Positions 10,501-20,105 of a stretch of DNA of 64,000 bases are shown one piece after another (the stretch's first letter is position 1; every line of letters starts with the position of its first letter). The position numbers were made by a program, and so were the translations under genes. The DNA lies in NCBI GenBank assembly GCA_946965045.2, contig OX337230.1, positions 434,001 through 498,000 on the forward strand, written 5' to 3'. The stretch is from Epithemia pelagica. Taxonomy: Eukaryota; Bacillariophyta; Bacillariophyceae; Surirellales; Surirellaceae. Below the pieces are notes generated by a model that saw only the letters and a program-made list of their open reading frames with translations, had not been told where the DNA came from and searched no databases.

Positions 10501-10790
10501 GGTCAACAAGGCCAAAGCAAAAAGTGAGACGAGAACTGTTGAATGCACAGTTCCTCCAATCTCTTACCTGGGACACTCTGACCAGCGCAATCGCGTCGAA
10601 ATCCAAAGACCTATTGGCAATGGACCTGTGGCTGATGGATCGTCATACAGATCCGGACACACGCTGGATTGAAGAGATGCATCCTATGGCATTGGCAACC
10701 AAGGCCGATGCTGCAGACAATTTCTCATGGGAACAAGCCATGAACGGTCCTGACAAAGACGGGTACTGGGAGGCTTGCAAGAAAGAATAG
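7539..10790 (+). CDS. Copia Pol, first part: protease, integrase, start of RT
   Basis: This stretch is in frame with gag after its TGA; no ATG lies near its start. Directly after the stop region is a strongly hydrophobic segment (7680-7754, DLFWLYLPWLFLLYLAFF...) that is unusual in Pol. The protease active site is VIDSGVSKS (8358-8384, DSG in place of DTG). A GAG-pre-integrase HHCC finger follows (WHWKLGHANMQW... CAACMLGKQH). The integrase core has FVDHASG, YRADNAPFG and HHQNGVAERAVKT. An acidic, Pro-rich linker and the start of the reverse transcriptase follow. It ends at TAG 10788-10790; the next codons (NTLHEKMKAWEVV) continue the RT in the same frame, so the TAG looks like a nonsense mutation. 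Confidence 0.88.
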   Translation, partial: WGGRWVASLDGPSGVGRPYHRYGPRRETWVTSIFSSLLDCALMRGMGDLFWLYLPWLFLLYLAFFIGLCCAMSLVEQDSKSGATAAHAVSTPPRPPKPRLRQSVRSYGLKMKARRRVHRVIWRNNRPCLWYNTDDWDNWTNPRTSSPEGATNDTTKILRDQIFGGLSLWSLALKDDSLLPQVDPVRQWQTIKLLSHGAWLGADLTRRKTPWKLMLRQSMVAAANFGQLKSFQAVTVPLDQVDCSGLNSETIGELSRRMTVYMSQREQDLLPIVIDSGVSKSLTPNLQDFVGPIQPAEISSLNGLSGTTAVRGFGTVQWMVRDVMGVARTIKTKAYYVPEASIRLFSPQTFFQEQQAGKLVLDHKKTQLQVPDGTWLEFPYNAGSNLPFMLTGNVNQMGPTFEDATMLGDGYSVKSALSTANHSRLMNVADETNQNLTASQRELLLWHWKLGHANMQWIQTLCRDPKANSRRLVLETKEAKTTSCVIPLCAACMLGKQHRRTPHSNHGGLVDGKDSMLKREHLQPGDCVSIDQYESTIRGRLLHTYGKERTEEQYRGGTLFVDHASGMIFLANQVSLRVGETISSKKKFERFAEEYGVKIREYRADNAPFGREEFLNHVHGSGQRISFSGVGAHHQNGVAERAVKTTMSWARTMLLHATIHWPEQMHLHLWLFAVEHAVWLWNHLPNRRTNIAPLEIFSGITFSDFHHLQRSHVWGCPVYVLDPKKLPKWQAKARRGQFLGISPDHSTTVGRILNLRSGFISSQYHVVYDDLFSTVPNADSGGLLDEPNLNGDFWQRLLAAGTESNLPDEDDDDGNLELGDEWMTDSEIAERHARRQSRPPRPLPTPPLPIVPVPTSVDGGRGRATRNHVRFQPPLEEPTEQGQGPEPPAEPSELSSQDQTGGLLPPEGAPNSELLPPEGEADEEEHEIVFEDDSDDDSTTRQEEIERRNRHFAEPDPESHGTGKRERRPNRHLFDERLWASTAYFPRGSTRPKQKVRRELLNAQFLQSLTWDTLTSAIASKSKDLLAMDLWLMDRHTDPDTRWIEEMHPMALATKADAADNFSWEQAMNGPDKDGYWEACKKE

Positions 10791-12346
10791 AACACGCTTC
10801 ATGAGAAGATGAAAGCATGGGAAGTCGTGGCAAGAGAGACATGGATGAATGTCTTACCTGGCACGTGGGCGTTCAAGTGCAAACGGTATCCCGATGGATC
10901 CGTACGCAAATTGAAAGCACGGTTTTGTGCTCGGGGGGACAAACAAGTCGAAGGAGTCGATTTCTTTGACACGTTTGCACCCGTTGGGAATTGGACGACT
11001 GTGCGCCTAATGATGATTCTTTCCATCATTTTGAATCTGTCCACGGTACAAGTTGATTACACGGCAGCATTTGTACATGCGCCGATTGACAAGGATCCCA
11101 ATTGGGACAAGATGACAGAAGAAGAACAAAAGAAAAGTGGCGTGTATGTTGAGATGCCGAGAGGGTTTGCGCAACCAGGGAAAGTCTTGAAACTTACTCG
11201 ATCGTTGTATGGCCTAAAGCAGGCACCACGCAACTTCTTCCTTCATCTGAAAAGCAAATTGGAACAAGTCGGACTCAAATCGCAGGAACACATTGACCCG
11301 TGTCTGTTCATGTCCGACAAAATAATCGTGCTGGTCTATGTGGACGACACATTGATTTACAGCCCCAAACGCGAGTGGATTGATGAGTTTCTTGGGAAAC
11401 TCCAGAATCAACAGAACGTGACACTCGAGATCGAAGACAGTGTAGCCGGATTTCTCGGCGTACACATTGAACGCAACGATAGTGATGGCACTATCACGTT
11501 GACGCAGAAAGGCCTGATCAAGCGAATTGTAGAGGCGCTCCACATTGGAGACAAACCCATGAAACGGACACCAGCATCGAAGGATCCTCTGGTGGCAAAC
11601 AAAAATGGGACTCCAGCACAGTGCAAATTCAGCTATCCAAGTGTCATTGGAATGCTGCAATACTTGCAAGCACATTCAAGACCCGACATCACATATGCCG
11701 TCAGTCAATGTGCACGATACACCCATGATCCTAAGACAACACACGAAGAAGCGTTAGAGAGGATCGGGCAATACTTGAAAGGGACAATGGAGAAAGGGCT
11801 CATTCTCCGTCCAACTTACAACAATCTCAACGTTGATTGTTACGTCGATGCAGACTTCGCGGGTCTGTGGCCACATGAGGATAAGATGGATCCGTCATGT
11901 GTCAAGAGCCGAAATGGGTTTGCCATCTGCATCGCAAACTGTCCAGTGATTTGGCAAAGTAAGTTGCAGTCGGATATTGCAACGTCAACAATGGAGGCGG
12001 AATACACAGCACTCAGTGTGGCGATGAAATCTGTGTTGCCTCTTCTGGAACTTCTGAAAACTGTGGCACGAGGTGTCGGCATGACAGAAGATCAGAGCAC
12101 GAAGTTCAAGACCACAGTGTGGGAAGATAACAATGGTGCCCTGACGCTCGCGAAATGGAGCCGGGCAGGTTCACACCAAGATCAAAGTTCTATGCGATTC
12201 GAATGCACTGGTTTCGATCGCACTTAAAGCCGAATCGAGTCACGGTTGAAAAGATCGAGACATCGAAACAACGTGCAGACATCTTGACAAAGGGTCTGAC
12301 GAAAGATACATTTGAAACAATTCGGAAGCTACTGTGTGGATGGTAG
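10791..12346 (+). pseudogene. Copia Pol, second part: reverse transcriptase and RNase H, frameshifted
   Basis: This is the in-frame continuation after TAG 10788. The RT shows FCARGDKQVEGVDFFDTFAPV, QVDYTAAFVHAPI, SLYGLKQAPRNFF and the catalytic LVYVDDTLIY (YVDD at 11337-11348). RNase H shows YVDADFAG, STMEAEYTALS and WEDNNGA. At about 12153 (GCGAAATGG) one base appears to be missing: the original frame ends in junk at 12227, while another frame carries the normal end (RMHWFRSHL, RADILTKGL) to a TAG at 12344-12346. The reverse transcriptase itself is intact between these lesions. Confidence 0.88.
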
Positions 12347-12360
12347 CCGAGATATTGCGC

Positions 12361-12371
12361 TTGAGAGGGAG
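12361..12371 (+). other. Polypurine tract of the copia element
   Basis: TTGAGAGGGAG lies directly 5' of the 3' LTR and is the expected plus-strand primer position. Confidence 0.75.
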
Positions 12372-12608
12372 TGCGAGTATAGCTGGGGTAGCAAGCTTAT
12401 ACCCGGCAACAAGACTCATCAATCACGAATGATGAGCGACGTAGATGTGAACGAATGGATGGAATGACTCATCCAAAAGATATTGAAGAAAAGATCCAAG
12501 TGAATTTAGTGAGAATTTAGGACTAACATAATAGTGATTATCAGAATAAGTATCCTTTTACGGATTGCTCAATGGGAAAGAGACCGCCGTTCTTTTCCAC
12601 TACTCGCA
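12372..12608 (+). repeat. 3' LTR of the copia element
   Basis: 237 bp, TGCGAGTATAGC...ACTACTCGCA, followed by the target duplication GAACA. Two base differences from the 5' LTR are visible. Confidence 0.95.
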
Positions 12609-12613
12609 GAACA
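12609..12613 (+). repeat. Target-site duplication (GAACA), right
   Basis: Exact copy of 5452-5456. The sequence from 12614 onward is therefore the original continuation of the region 3' of the CRN gene. Confidence 0.92.
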
Positions 12614-13127
12614 CTTGTACTGCAGTAGTCTTCGCGCCTGTATGCCATCATACACAGACAATGCTTGGAGCCCGTGCCGTGTCATGTACCGGCAAGCGAT
12701 TTTCCGGCGACTTGTGCAAGCCAAACGGACTTCGAAAGCTTCTTTTCAAACTCGGAAACGCTTTGCCCTGCTTATAAGGGTTGTAGGTTGACTTCTTGTT
12801 TGCATGCCAAGGAGCACGATTTCTTCACAAAAGAAGTTGTATCCGTTAAACTCGCGTGCGAGGCCGAGATGAAAAAGAAACCGTTTCCTTAAATTTCTCT
12901 AAAGTAACACGCAGGCGGACGCGTGCACATCAAATTCCAATCCGAAAACATACCGATATTCGAAACTTGGCACGACCAAACCGCCGAGGTCACCCACAAC
13001 AGGCACAGTCGAACGGACAGACAGACCGAGCCATTGCATTTGGCATCTTCAATCTCGATGCAAACATCGGAAGGCCAGAAAATAATCGCCGGGGGAAAGC
13101 GGGAAGTCTTCTCGTCCTAACGAATAC
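12614..13127. other. Intergenic, original 3' flank of CRN copy 1
   Basis: No coding region is recognised. It joined the CRN 3' end before the copia insertion and leads into the dioxygenase gene; its last part may be that gene's promoter. Confidence 0.5.
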
Positions 13128-14822
13128 ATGGAAGCAAACCCACTCAGCGTGACGAATTCTATCCAAGATGCCGCCGAACAAGTTCTATCACATTCTTTTG
13201 CCGTGTATCGAGTCGAGGAGGCCACTGCCATCAAAATCAGAGCCGCTCACCGAGCTGCCGTAGGATTTTTCAATGGTACAACAGGAAAAGGGCCGGATGC
13301 CGTGCTAAGTGATATAAAACACATTCGCAGCAAACCAGCGAATCTTATTGAAGATTATCAATGCGTCAAGGACGGAAACTTGTACGGGTATAATCTACCC
13401 CTTCCAAGCAAAGAACTCTTTCGGACATGGTATGACTGCAATGCCCAAGAGAAAGGCGATGAAGAGCAGCAGCTAAAATACTTTATAGGCCAACAGCTCT
13501 GGCCATCAGACGATTTCTGTGAAGCCTCTTTTCATCTCGCAAAGGATCTTCATCGGTTGTTGTCGGAATGTCTTGGGCAAATACAGTCTCTACAAAGGAA
13601 CAACAGGTTTTGTGCTGTTGGAGTCGGTGAGGAAGAAGCCGGTGAAAGCATCGTTTCATCCTATTTGGGTTCCGTCGATGATCATAAAAGACAACGAACT
13701 CCCATTGATTCACCGCCGCCAAAACGTTTGCGTTCGAAACTGGGTGCCATTCCAGTGTATGATGGGAATGGCAGAGGCGAAGAGAAGAACAGATCGACGA
13801 GGCCATTCTTTCATCCAAGCAAGTGCCCTCTAGACTATTTTTTCTACCACAACAGACTTCCGAACCTAATCAATTGCAGTGAGCATGTCGATCGAGGGGC
13901 TCTCGTGGTTGTTTGTCTCACCAGTGTTCCAGGGCTGGAGGTTTTGTCGCCCTCGACATCATCTTTTTATTGCCCGGAAGCTTTGGTGCACAATGAAAAT
14001 TTGTACCGAGAACAAACTGAAAATGATTGCTGTCCTAATTTAGTATGCATCATGGCTGGGGATCAATTGAGTCGACTTTTGCCCGCTTCGAACCCTCCAA
14101 GTGCCTGCGTCCACCGAGTCCGAAATCCATTGCGGCGGGAGGAAAGGATGCAGCAAAAGATGATGGGAATTGCACATCATGGGGAGAAATACAATGATAA
14201 TTTGTCCCATGAAAAATACACAACAAATCAAAGAAAAATCTCACCAAAATCTCCGACGTCTGGAATGATTTCTGATGTCGCTCGATTACATACAAGCAAT
14301 CAGTCGTTGCTAGATGAAGATTCTGATTCCGAAAGAAACAATAATGGTCTTAAACAAGTTACCGAAACAGCTTCTGGAGCTAAGAGCTGCACGAATGAAT
14401 ATCTTGAGCACTTTGAGGAAAGGATGCAGCAAAAGATGATGGGAATTGCGCATTATGGTGAGAAAAACTATGATGCAACAAATTCTTCGACAGATAATGA
14501 TAAAAATCAGAAGACTTCTTCGACTTATTCCTGTGATCACGGGACGTTGAACCACGACCCCACCAACTGTCTCAATCGTTCATTGATATTGGAATCTACT
14601 ACTACAACATTGCCAGCATCTCCACCAAATATAACAACGTTAGAAAAACTACATCAAACGCCAATGGCTATAGCTGGTCAACGCAACAATTGTCCTCCTA
14701 CACCGATGCTTCCCGGAGCATATAGGCTCGGTGGAGGAGGACTCAACGAACCTGATATTGAAGACTCTCGTCGTGAAAGCGATGATGCAACAGTCATTCC
14801 TGTCAATGAGTACTACGCTTGA
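13128..14822 (+). CDS. 2-oxoglutarate/Fe(II) dioxygenase of IPNS-like type with long variable tail
   Basis: The 564-aa frame starts at ATG 13128 (MEANPLSVTN). Residues 253-255 (H-V-D in SEHVDRGALVVV) and H329 (CVHRVRNP) match the HxD...H iron ligands of isopenicillin-N-synthase-like oxygenases, and VPGLEVLSP and CIMAGDQLSRLLP are family-like strands between them. Such enzymes hydroxylate or oxidise small molecules using 2-oxoglutarate; the substrate is unknown. After the catalytic part, the segment EERMQQKMMGIAH(H/Y)GEK occurs twice, about 95 residues apart, in a disordered, Asn/Ser-rich region. The frame ends at TGA 14820-14822, but the same frame continues open to 15140 with a coiled coil and a membrane segment. 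The true protein may therefore be about 670 residues, or the gene is newly truncated. Confidence 0.7.
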   Translation: MEANPLSVTNSIQDAAEQVLSHSFAVYRVEEATAIKIRAAHRAAVGFFNGTTGKGPDAVLSDIKHIRSKPANLIEDYQCVKDGNLYGYNLPLPSKELFRTWYDCNAQEKGDEEQQLKYFIGQQLWPSDDFCEASFHLAKDLHRLLSECLGQIQSLQRNNRFCAVGVGEEEAGESIVSSYLGSVDDHKRQRTPIDSPPPKRLRSKLGAIPVYDGNGRGEEKNRSTRPFFHPSKCPLDYFFYHNRLPNLINCSEHVDRGALVVVCLTSVPGLEVLSPSTSSFYCPEALVHNENLYREQTENDCCPNLVCIMAGDQLSRLLPASNPPSACVHRVRNPLRREERMQQKMMGIAHHGEKYNDNLSHEKYTTNQRKISPKSPTSGMISDVARLHTSNQSLLDEDSDSERNNNGLKQVTETASGAKSCTNEYLEHFEERMQQKMMGIAHYGEKNYDATNSSTDNDKNQKTSSTYSCDHGTLNHDPTNCLNRSLILESTTTTLPASPPNITTLEKLHQTPMAIAGQRNNCPPTPMLPGAYRLGGGGLNEPDIEDSRRESDDATVIPVNEYYA

Positions 14823-15140
14823 GCAAAGAATAATAGTAGCTTTGGACAGGATGAGGCAATTACTGCACATGTTGTCGACGAAAAAGCGGAGCAGGAGAGA
14901 GAAAAACAAATGCATGATGCTCTTAAAGAACTGGAAGAGCTTCACCATCATGAAATTGAGCTAGAAAATCAAGTGAAAGAGCTTCAAGAGTTCCAGAAGC
15001 AGATGCAAAAGAACACCAAAACCTGCGGGTGTGAAAGGGCTGCTCTTATTGGTCTTGCAATGTGCGCATGTTTTTTGTTTGGATCTGTGCTTATTTTTCT
15101 GCTGTGTTCTAAATATTACTATCCTCAAAAACAAACATGA
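14823..15140 (+). pseudogene. In-frame coiled-coil and transmembrane tail after the dioxygenase stop
   Basis: Immediately after TGA 14820-14822 the same frame stays open for 105 codons. It encodes an acidic stretch, a clear heptad coiled coil (ALKELEELHHHEIELENQVK) from the ATG at 14910, then a Cys-containing hydrophobic helix (ALIGLAMCACFLFGSVLIFL) and a short basic/Tyr tail ending PQKQT. This is the layout of a tail-anchored membrane protein. It is either the C-terminus of the preceding dioxygenase cut off by a nonsense change, or a separate 76-aa protein starting at 14910. Confidence 0.55.
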
Positions 15141-15419
15141 TTCCGTCTCATTCATCCCATCAAAGGATATCCCCGACCCATTATCCTCCTTCATGTGACA
15201 TATGTCAAGGTACTTCAAAATCCTGACCAAGTGTTTGAAAGTCAATAAACCGATCAGATTGAAACAAAAGTACATACTGTATGTACATCAGCAATGATAT
15301 AGAACCTTAAAAAAAAACTTTGATAGGCAAAAACACAAGAGGAAACATAACTAAAATAGCTTGTGTCTTTTTCTTGGAAAGACAACAATTGTTTATTATT
15401 ATCATTACTAATATTATTA
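15141..15419. other. Short intergenic stretch between convergent genes
   Basis: AT-rich with A and ATT runs. It separates the dioxygenase/tail and the Kelch fragment, which converge on it; probably terminators of both. Confidence 0.4.
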
Positions 15420-16075
15420 TCACCAAACAATATCCAATTTTTCTAAAAATTGATCACCACCAGCAATTAATAAGATCTCATTCTCCTTCTTCTTTTCATT
15501 ATCATCATCATCACCATTATCCATAGAAGAAGTAGGGTTCTTCTGCTGTAATTGTAAAGCAATTAATTGTCTCCAATCACTATATGAGTTCAATTGTGGT
15601 AAAAATGACCATTGACGACTTTGAGAATTATATACTTCGCATATAGATTTAATTCCCATACCACCAGCAACAATCATATGATATGTATTCATTGAATGAC
15701 CAATCGTAGCCGAACCAAAGTAATGACGTGCTATATTCATATTCGGTATTGTCTTCCACTGTAATGTTGCCATATCCAATATATCAACAGTATTCAATGG
15801 TCCGGATGTATGATACCCACCAGCTGCTATGATACGTGCATCACCAACAATACTTACAGATAGACAATCACGTGGTGTTGGCATAGATGGTAAATCTGTC
15901 CATTGGTTGTTGATCGTGTCAAACATTTCAATTGTTGATAGATTCCCTTGATTTGGATTATAACCACCTAATACGACAACTTTTTTTTATAAACAACTGC
16001 AGCAAATTGATATCTTCCCTCTGACATCGGGGGTAAAGACCGCGACTTGAAAAGCTGCCAACTACTCTGTCTTAA
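15420..16075 (-). pseudogene. Kelch-repeat protein fragment, frameshifted at an A8 run
   Basis: The main frame (15926 down to 15420) begins at MFDTINNQWTDLPSMPTPRD and contains Kelch repeats with the Gly-Gly doublet and spaced Tyr/Trp (AAGGYHTSGPLNTVDILD...LQWKTIPNM; VAGGMGIKSICEVYN...QWSFLPQL). Kelch repeats form a beta-propeller used in protein binding. Upstream, another frame supplies a preceding repeat (LPPMSEGRYQFAAVVYKK), and a third supplies VVVLGGYNPNQGN. The frames meet at the A8 run near 15983-15990, so one base is gained or lost there. The N-terminus of a full Kelch protein is missing, and the C-terminal end is acidic and low complexity. This is probably a gene relic. Confidence 0.75.
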
Positions 16076-16422
16076 TTTTTGTTTTGATTTGTCCCCCTTG
16101 GATTTCATCGTATCCGAATGCTAAACAACAACAACAACAAGAACAACAAGAACGAATCGGCACCGTGTTTCTTGTGGTGGTGGTGGTGTATCGGAGTGCC
16201 ATGACGTTGGTGTGTTCCCGTCGCGGTCGTTTTTCGAATGTGGGGGGACCGGATCCAAGGGGTTGTGTGTGTGTGTGTGTGTATGGACCACACATACACA
16301 TGTGTATATATGTGGTGGTGGTGAGGATGATTTCACCGCAGCCACAGAATGACACACAATGGTGTGTGAATTCGCATGGTACTTGGAGTGGTGCATGTGG
16401 TGGTACGTACCGAGTTTTTGTA

Positions 16423-16825
16423 GGGGTGTCGAGCTCTTCTGCGGTCATGTGGTACAAGGCACCAAACCGTTGCGCATTGTACCACAGGACAACAAAAGAG
16501 CTTCACACCAATGTACCAAACTCATTTGAAACCAGGACTGCGGCAGCAAATCCGAAAAACGCTTCCATATATCTCTACAGCGAGACCACAAGAGGGACAT
16601 GTTTCTTCCAACTGTTGAGTGTGTCTGCCGAAAAGAAACCGCGTTGGTGGAGTGTCGTCGTTGCCATTCCAGAACCATGGCGTGAACCACCAAAAAAGGC
16701 ACATGGAGACAATGAAAACATGATACCAAACAGGGAGAGAGAGGGAACAGGATGCCCCACAGGAACCTCTGTAAGATATTATGTGTCTCTTGTATCGCTC
16801 ATGGCTTGGCGCAGTCATGTTTTGA
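16423..16825 (+). repeat. ~400-bp direct repeat, copy A
   Basis: Starts ggggtgtcgagctcttctgc and ends cagtcatgttttga. Matches 16954-17353 with scattered substitutions and small indels, at an offset near 531 bp. Confidence 0.8.
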
Positions 16826-16953
16826 ATTCAAAGATCTTTGAAAACAAATATGAGAATCAACGAAACATGACTGCGGCAAGTTATGAATTTTTCAACAGAC
16901 ACATCTTACAAACGTTCTTCTACAAGCCTTTGGAGACGAACAGAGTTTTTGGA

Positions 16954-17353
16954 TGGGTGTCGAGCTCTTCTGCGGTCATGTGGTACAAGGCACCAAACCG
17001 TTGCGCATTGTACCACAGGACAACAAAAGAGCTTGACACCAATGTACGAAACTCATATGAAACCAGGACTGCGGCAACAAATCCAAAAAACGCTTCCACA
17101 GGTCTCTACAACGAGACCAAGAGGGACACGTTTCTTCCAACTGTTGGTGTGTCTGCCGAAAAGAAACCGCGTTGGTGGAGTGTCGTCGTTGCCATTCTAG
17201 AACCATGGAGCGAACCACCAAAACAGGCACATGGAGACAACAAAAACATGATATCATACAGGGAGAGAGAGGGAACAGGATGCCCCACAGGAACCTCTGT
17301 AAGATATTATGTGTCTCTTGTATCGCTCATGGCTTGTCGCAGTCATGTTTTGA
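16954..17353 (+). repeat. ~400-bp direct repeat, copy B
   Basis: Second copy of 16423-16825, separated from it by about 128 bp. Further degenerate pieces lie downstream to 18.2 kb. Confidence 0.8.
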
Positions 17354-18656
17354 TGAAACCATGATTGCTCCAAATCATGAGCGCTTCAAGAGATGCTTCT
17401 ACAAACAAAGACGAACACTTTTATTCGAACCGTGTTTTGTCTGCCGAAAAGAGTTGGAATGTTGTCGTAGCAATTCCAGAACCATGGAAAGAATAGACAA
17501 ACGGAGAGAGAGGAAACGGGATGCGGAACAGAACCTGGTGACCTTCGGTGACCCGTTGCTTTTGTGTGCATATCTGAGGGATGGTCCAGTTGGATGAAAA
17601 CAAAAAGCAGCAAATCGCGTCGAGTGTTTGGGAGTGTACGAATTGGTTGCCAATCTCAAGACCTTCCACATAAATTCGAAAACCATGAAACCATGACTGT
17701 GGAACGTCAGGAACGCTTCAACATCTTTCAAACAGTTTCTTTGCAAACCTTTCGAGAGGGACACTTTGATTCGAAACATGTCTTGTCGGGCCAACAGCAT
17801 TGGAACGGAGAAAGGGAACGTGATGCGGAACTGGACAAGAGGACCCGTCTGGTTCTACTTTGGTGTGTGCACAGTGGAGATGAGCCACTTAAAGGGACAA
17901 GATGACCCGTCTGGTTCTACTGTTGTGTGTGCACATTGTAGATTGGTGATGGAAGCAGCAAGTCTTGTGTGTCGTGTTTGGAAGCATGCATTGGTTGTAT
18001 TTCGTTTGATTCTCGTAACGGTTTGGAAGGTCTTGATGATTCCAAGATCTTCCAAACCATTCCGAAACTCAACGAAACATGACTGCGGCAAGTCATGCAT
18101 GATTTAACGGACACATCTTTCAAGCGTTCTTCTACAAGCCTCAGAGGGACACTTTGATTCGAAACGTACTGTGTCTGCCGAAAAGAGTTTGGGTGTTGTC
18201 GCAATTTCAGAAAAATGGAGGGAACATACAAAAAGACAAAAGGGAAGAGAGAGGAACAGACCAGATGGCCCGTCTGGCTCACTGGTGTGTGTGCATATCA
18301 GAGATGGGCCAGTTCGATAGATCACGGTGTTTTGGAGAATCCGCGAGGTCAAAATTTTAGTTTCATACGGGGGGCGGTAATCTCGGACTTTTGTGCAAAT
18401 GCCGGTTGTAGTTTCGAGTTTTCGCTTACTGTTCGTCGAGGCGACATGCTCGTTGGCATGGTCGGGTGAGTCTCCACGGTCGTCGGGGTGTTCCAGAAAT
18501 TTCTTGCTGCTGCCTTTCCACATGGAAAAGATCGTTTTCTCGCCACGAACCACAAGAGCTTTCCTAGTGAAGTGCACCTCCTGTCCAAAGATTTGGAGGC
18601 CGCACCTCCTGTCCAAAGATTTGGAGGCCGTGCTGGCACCTCCGTTTGTGGCCTCC

Positions 18657-20105
18657 ATGTCGGAAGCGTCGGCGGGTCAGGACGACCCGGACGAGACGGA
18701 CCACGAGAGTCTCCGTGAATACGTAGACTCTATCTTGGCGTCTCTGCCGGAAACCAACGAAACTTTGAGTCCTCCTTTGCAAGATGAAAGGCCGCGGCGC
18801 GAAACCGACCAATTTTCAAATCCTCCTCAAGGCGACAGTTTGCAACTCGCAACGGACCATCTCTCCAGTCCTCCCCAAGATGGAATGCCGCGAACCGAAG
18901 CAGACCAACTCTCAAATCTTCATTACGACGAAAGGTTGCAACTGGAAACGGACCAACTCCCCAGTCCTCCACAAGATGGAATGCTTCGAACCGAAGCGGG
19001 CCAACTCTCAAATCTTCATTACGACGAAAGGATGCAACTGGAAACAGACCATCTCTCAAATCCTCCCCAAGATGGAAGTCCTCGAATCGAAGCGGGCCAA
19101 CTTTCAAATCCTCCTCAAGACGAGAGTTTGCAACTCGAAAGGGACCAACTCTCAAACCGTCCCCTAGTAGATGGACGGCATCACATCGAAGCGGGTCAAT
19201 TCTCCCAACCTCCTCAAGACAAAAGACGGCGGCGACTTGAAACCGACGGAATGGCCAGTTCCAACCAAGACAACACGCTTCAACCTGAAAATGACGAAAT
19301 CGCGCTTCTTCGGCAACAACTGGAATTGATACACGTCCCTGGTGTGACAATAGATCCTTGGCATCCGGCTCTGGAGTCGATGTGGCGCGAGTGGACGGAG
19401 ACTGTCTCGCTTGAAGAGTTTGCTTGGCAGTCATGCGTGTACGGTTGCTTGATGCCAAAGCGAAACTCTCAACAAACGAAGTCCAAAACACATTCCGAGA
19501 GAAAGAAAAAAGCTAGGTCGAAAAGCAACTATCGACTCAACCGGCTGAAACAAGTGGGCCCTGAATTTGGTTTCTTGCTCGATCCTGGTAGCAGTTGGAG
19601 CCGATATGCCCACAATCGCAAGCTGTCTGACGAGGAGGTTCGCCTGGCCGTTTCGCGGAGTCATGAGGCATGGAAGAAACTCAAACGCCTCAAGAAACAC
19701 AAACGCCTTCGTGGAGAGAGGGTGTTAGAAGAGTTGAAACGGCGCTTTGGTTCTAGGATCAAACGTTTCATCGATACATCCATTGAGAAGAAAGAACCCC
19801 CTTTGGGGTTTAGGACATTGAAGGACGTCAACGTTGTGGATGCTTGGAACCGCGTTGTTGATTTTATCTCTGCGTTGGAAGAAAGCGATGATGATGACGA
19901 AGATTCTGAGGTTATGGATGTAAGTAAGAGAGCTCTCCTGTTTTTGATATTGCAGTGTGAAAAATGTCATGGGCCTTACAATTTTTCCTCCCAGCCTGGT
20001 CCGAAGGATGACAAGGATCCCGAAAACATTGATGGTGACGGTGATGGAGATGGTAGTGGGCCAATGGGAGACTCAGGCAGTGCTTTGGTGGATCTTGAAA
20101 CATAG
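18657..20105 (+). CDS. Unknown protein with ten 16-residue repeats and a basic domain
   Basis: The 482-aa frame starts at ATG 18657 (MSEASAGQDD); the frame is open further upstream but only through the duplicated spacer. From about residue 40 there are roughly ten 16-residue repeats of the pattern DQLSNPPQDGxxRxEA / DxLSNxHYDERLQLET, in which two variants alternate, so the true unit may be 32 residues (96 bp). A highly basic segment follows (KSKTHSERKKKARSK; KKLKRLKKHKRLRGERVLEE), then an acidic and Gly/Asp-rich C-terminus. The composition suggests a nuclear or nucleic-acid-binding protein, but no family is recognised. GTAAGT...TATTGCAG at about 19920-19955 looks like a 36-bp in-frame intron; it is short for this window, and the frame is open either way. 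Confidence 0.55.
   Translation: MSEASAGQDDPDETDHESLREYVDSILASLPETNETLSPPLQDERPRRETDQFSNPPQGDSLQLATDHLSSPPQDGMPRTEADQLSNLHYDERLQLETDQLPSPPQDGMLRTEAGQLSNLHYDERMQLETDHLSNPPQDGSPRIEAGQLSNPPQDESLQLERDQLSNRPLVDGRHHIEAGQFSQPPQDKRRRRLETDGMASSNQDNTLQPENDEIALLRQQLELIHVPGVTIDPWHPALESMWREWTETVSLEEFAWQSCVYGCLMPKRNSQQTKSKTHSERKKKARSKSNYRLNRLKQVGPEFGFLLDPGSSWSRYAHNRKLSDEEVRLAVSRSHEAWKKLKRLKKHKRLRGERVLEELKRRFGSRIKRFIDTSIEKKEPPLGFRTLKDVNVVDAWNRVVDFISALEESDDDDEDSEVMDVSKRALLFLILQCEKCHGPYNFSSQPGPKDDKDPENIDGDGDGDGSGPMGDSGSALVDLET

Larger units (their letters stand above)
5457..12608 (+). mobile_element. Complete Ty1/copia LTR retrotransposon
   Basis: The 7152-bp element is bounded by 237-bp LTRs (5457-5693 and 12372-12608) beginning TG and ending CA, and by the 5-bp duplication GAACA. 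Two base differences are visible between the LTRs, so the insertion is young. Domain order is gag with CCHC knuckle, protease, integrase, reverse transcriptase, RNase H, which defines copia. Gag and pol lie in one frame interrupted by TGA (7536), TAG (10788) and a frameshift near 12153. A purine tract (TTGAGAGGGAG, 12361-12371) abuts the 3' LTR. Diatom copia (CoDi) lineages are the likely relatives; this is inferred from context. Confidence 0.95.
16076..18656. other. Repeat-rich region without a recognised gene
   Basis: Contains a GT microsatellite (about 16264-16282), two ~400-bp direct repeats, and several degenerate copies of a further motif (cttctacaagcct...gattcgaaac...tctgccgaaaagag) near 16920, 17400, 17750 and 18130. 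Long open frames exist on both strands but they follow the repeats and none resembles a known protein. A 24-bp direct duplication (tcctgtccaaagatttggag...) occurs just before the next gene at about 18586-18630. Confidence 0.55.

Noticed and set aside
16084-17364. A 426-codon plus-strand frame
   Set aside because: It spans both ~400-bp direct repeats, has no recognisable domain, and similarly long frames exist on the reverse strand.
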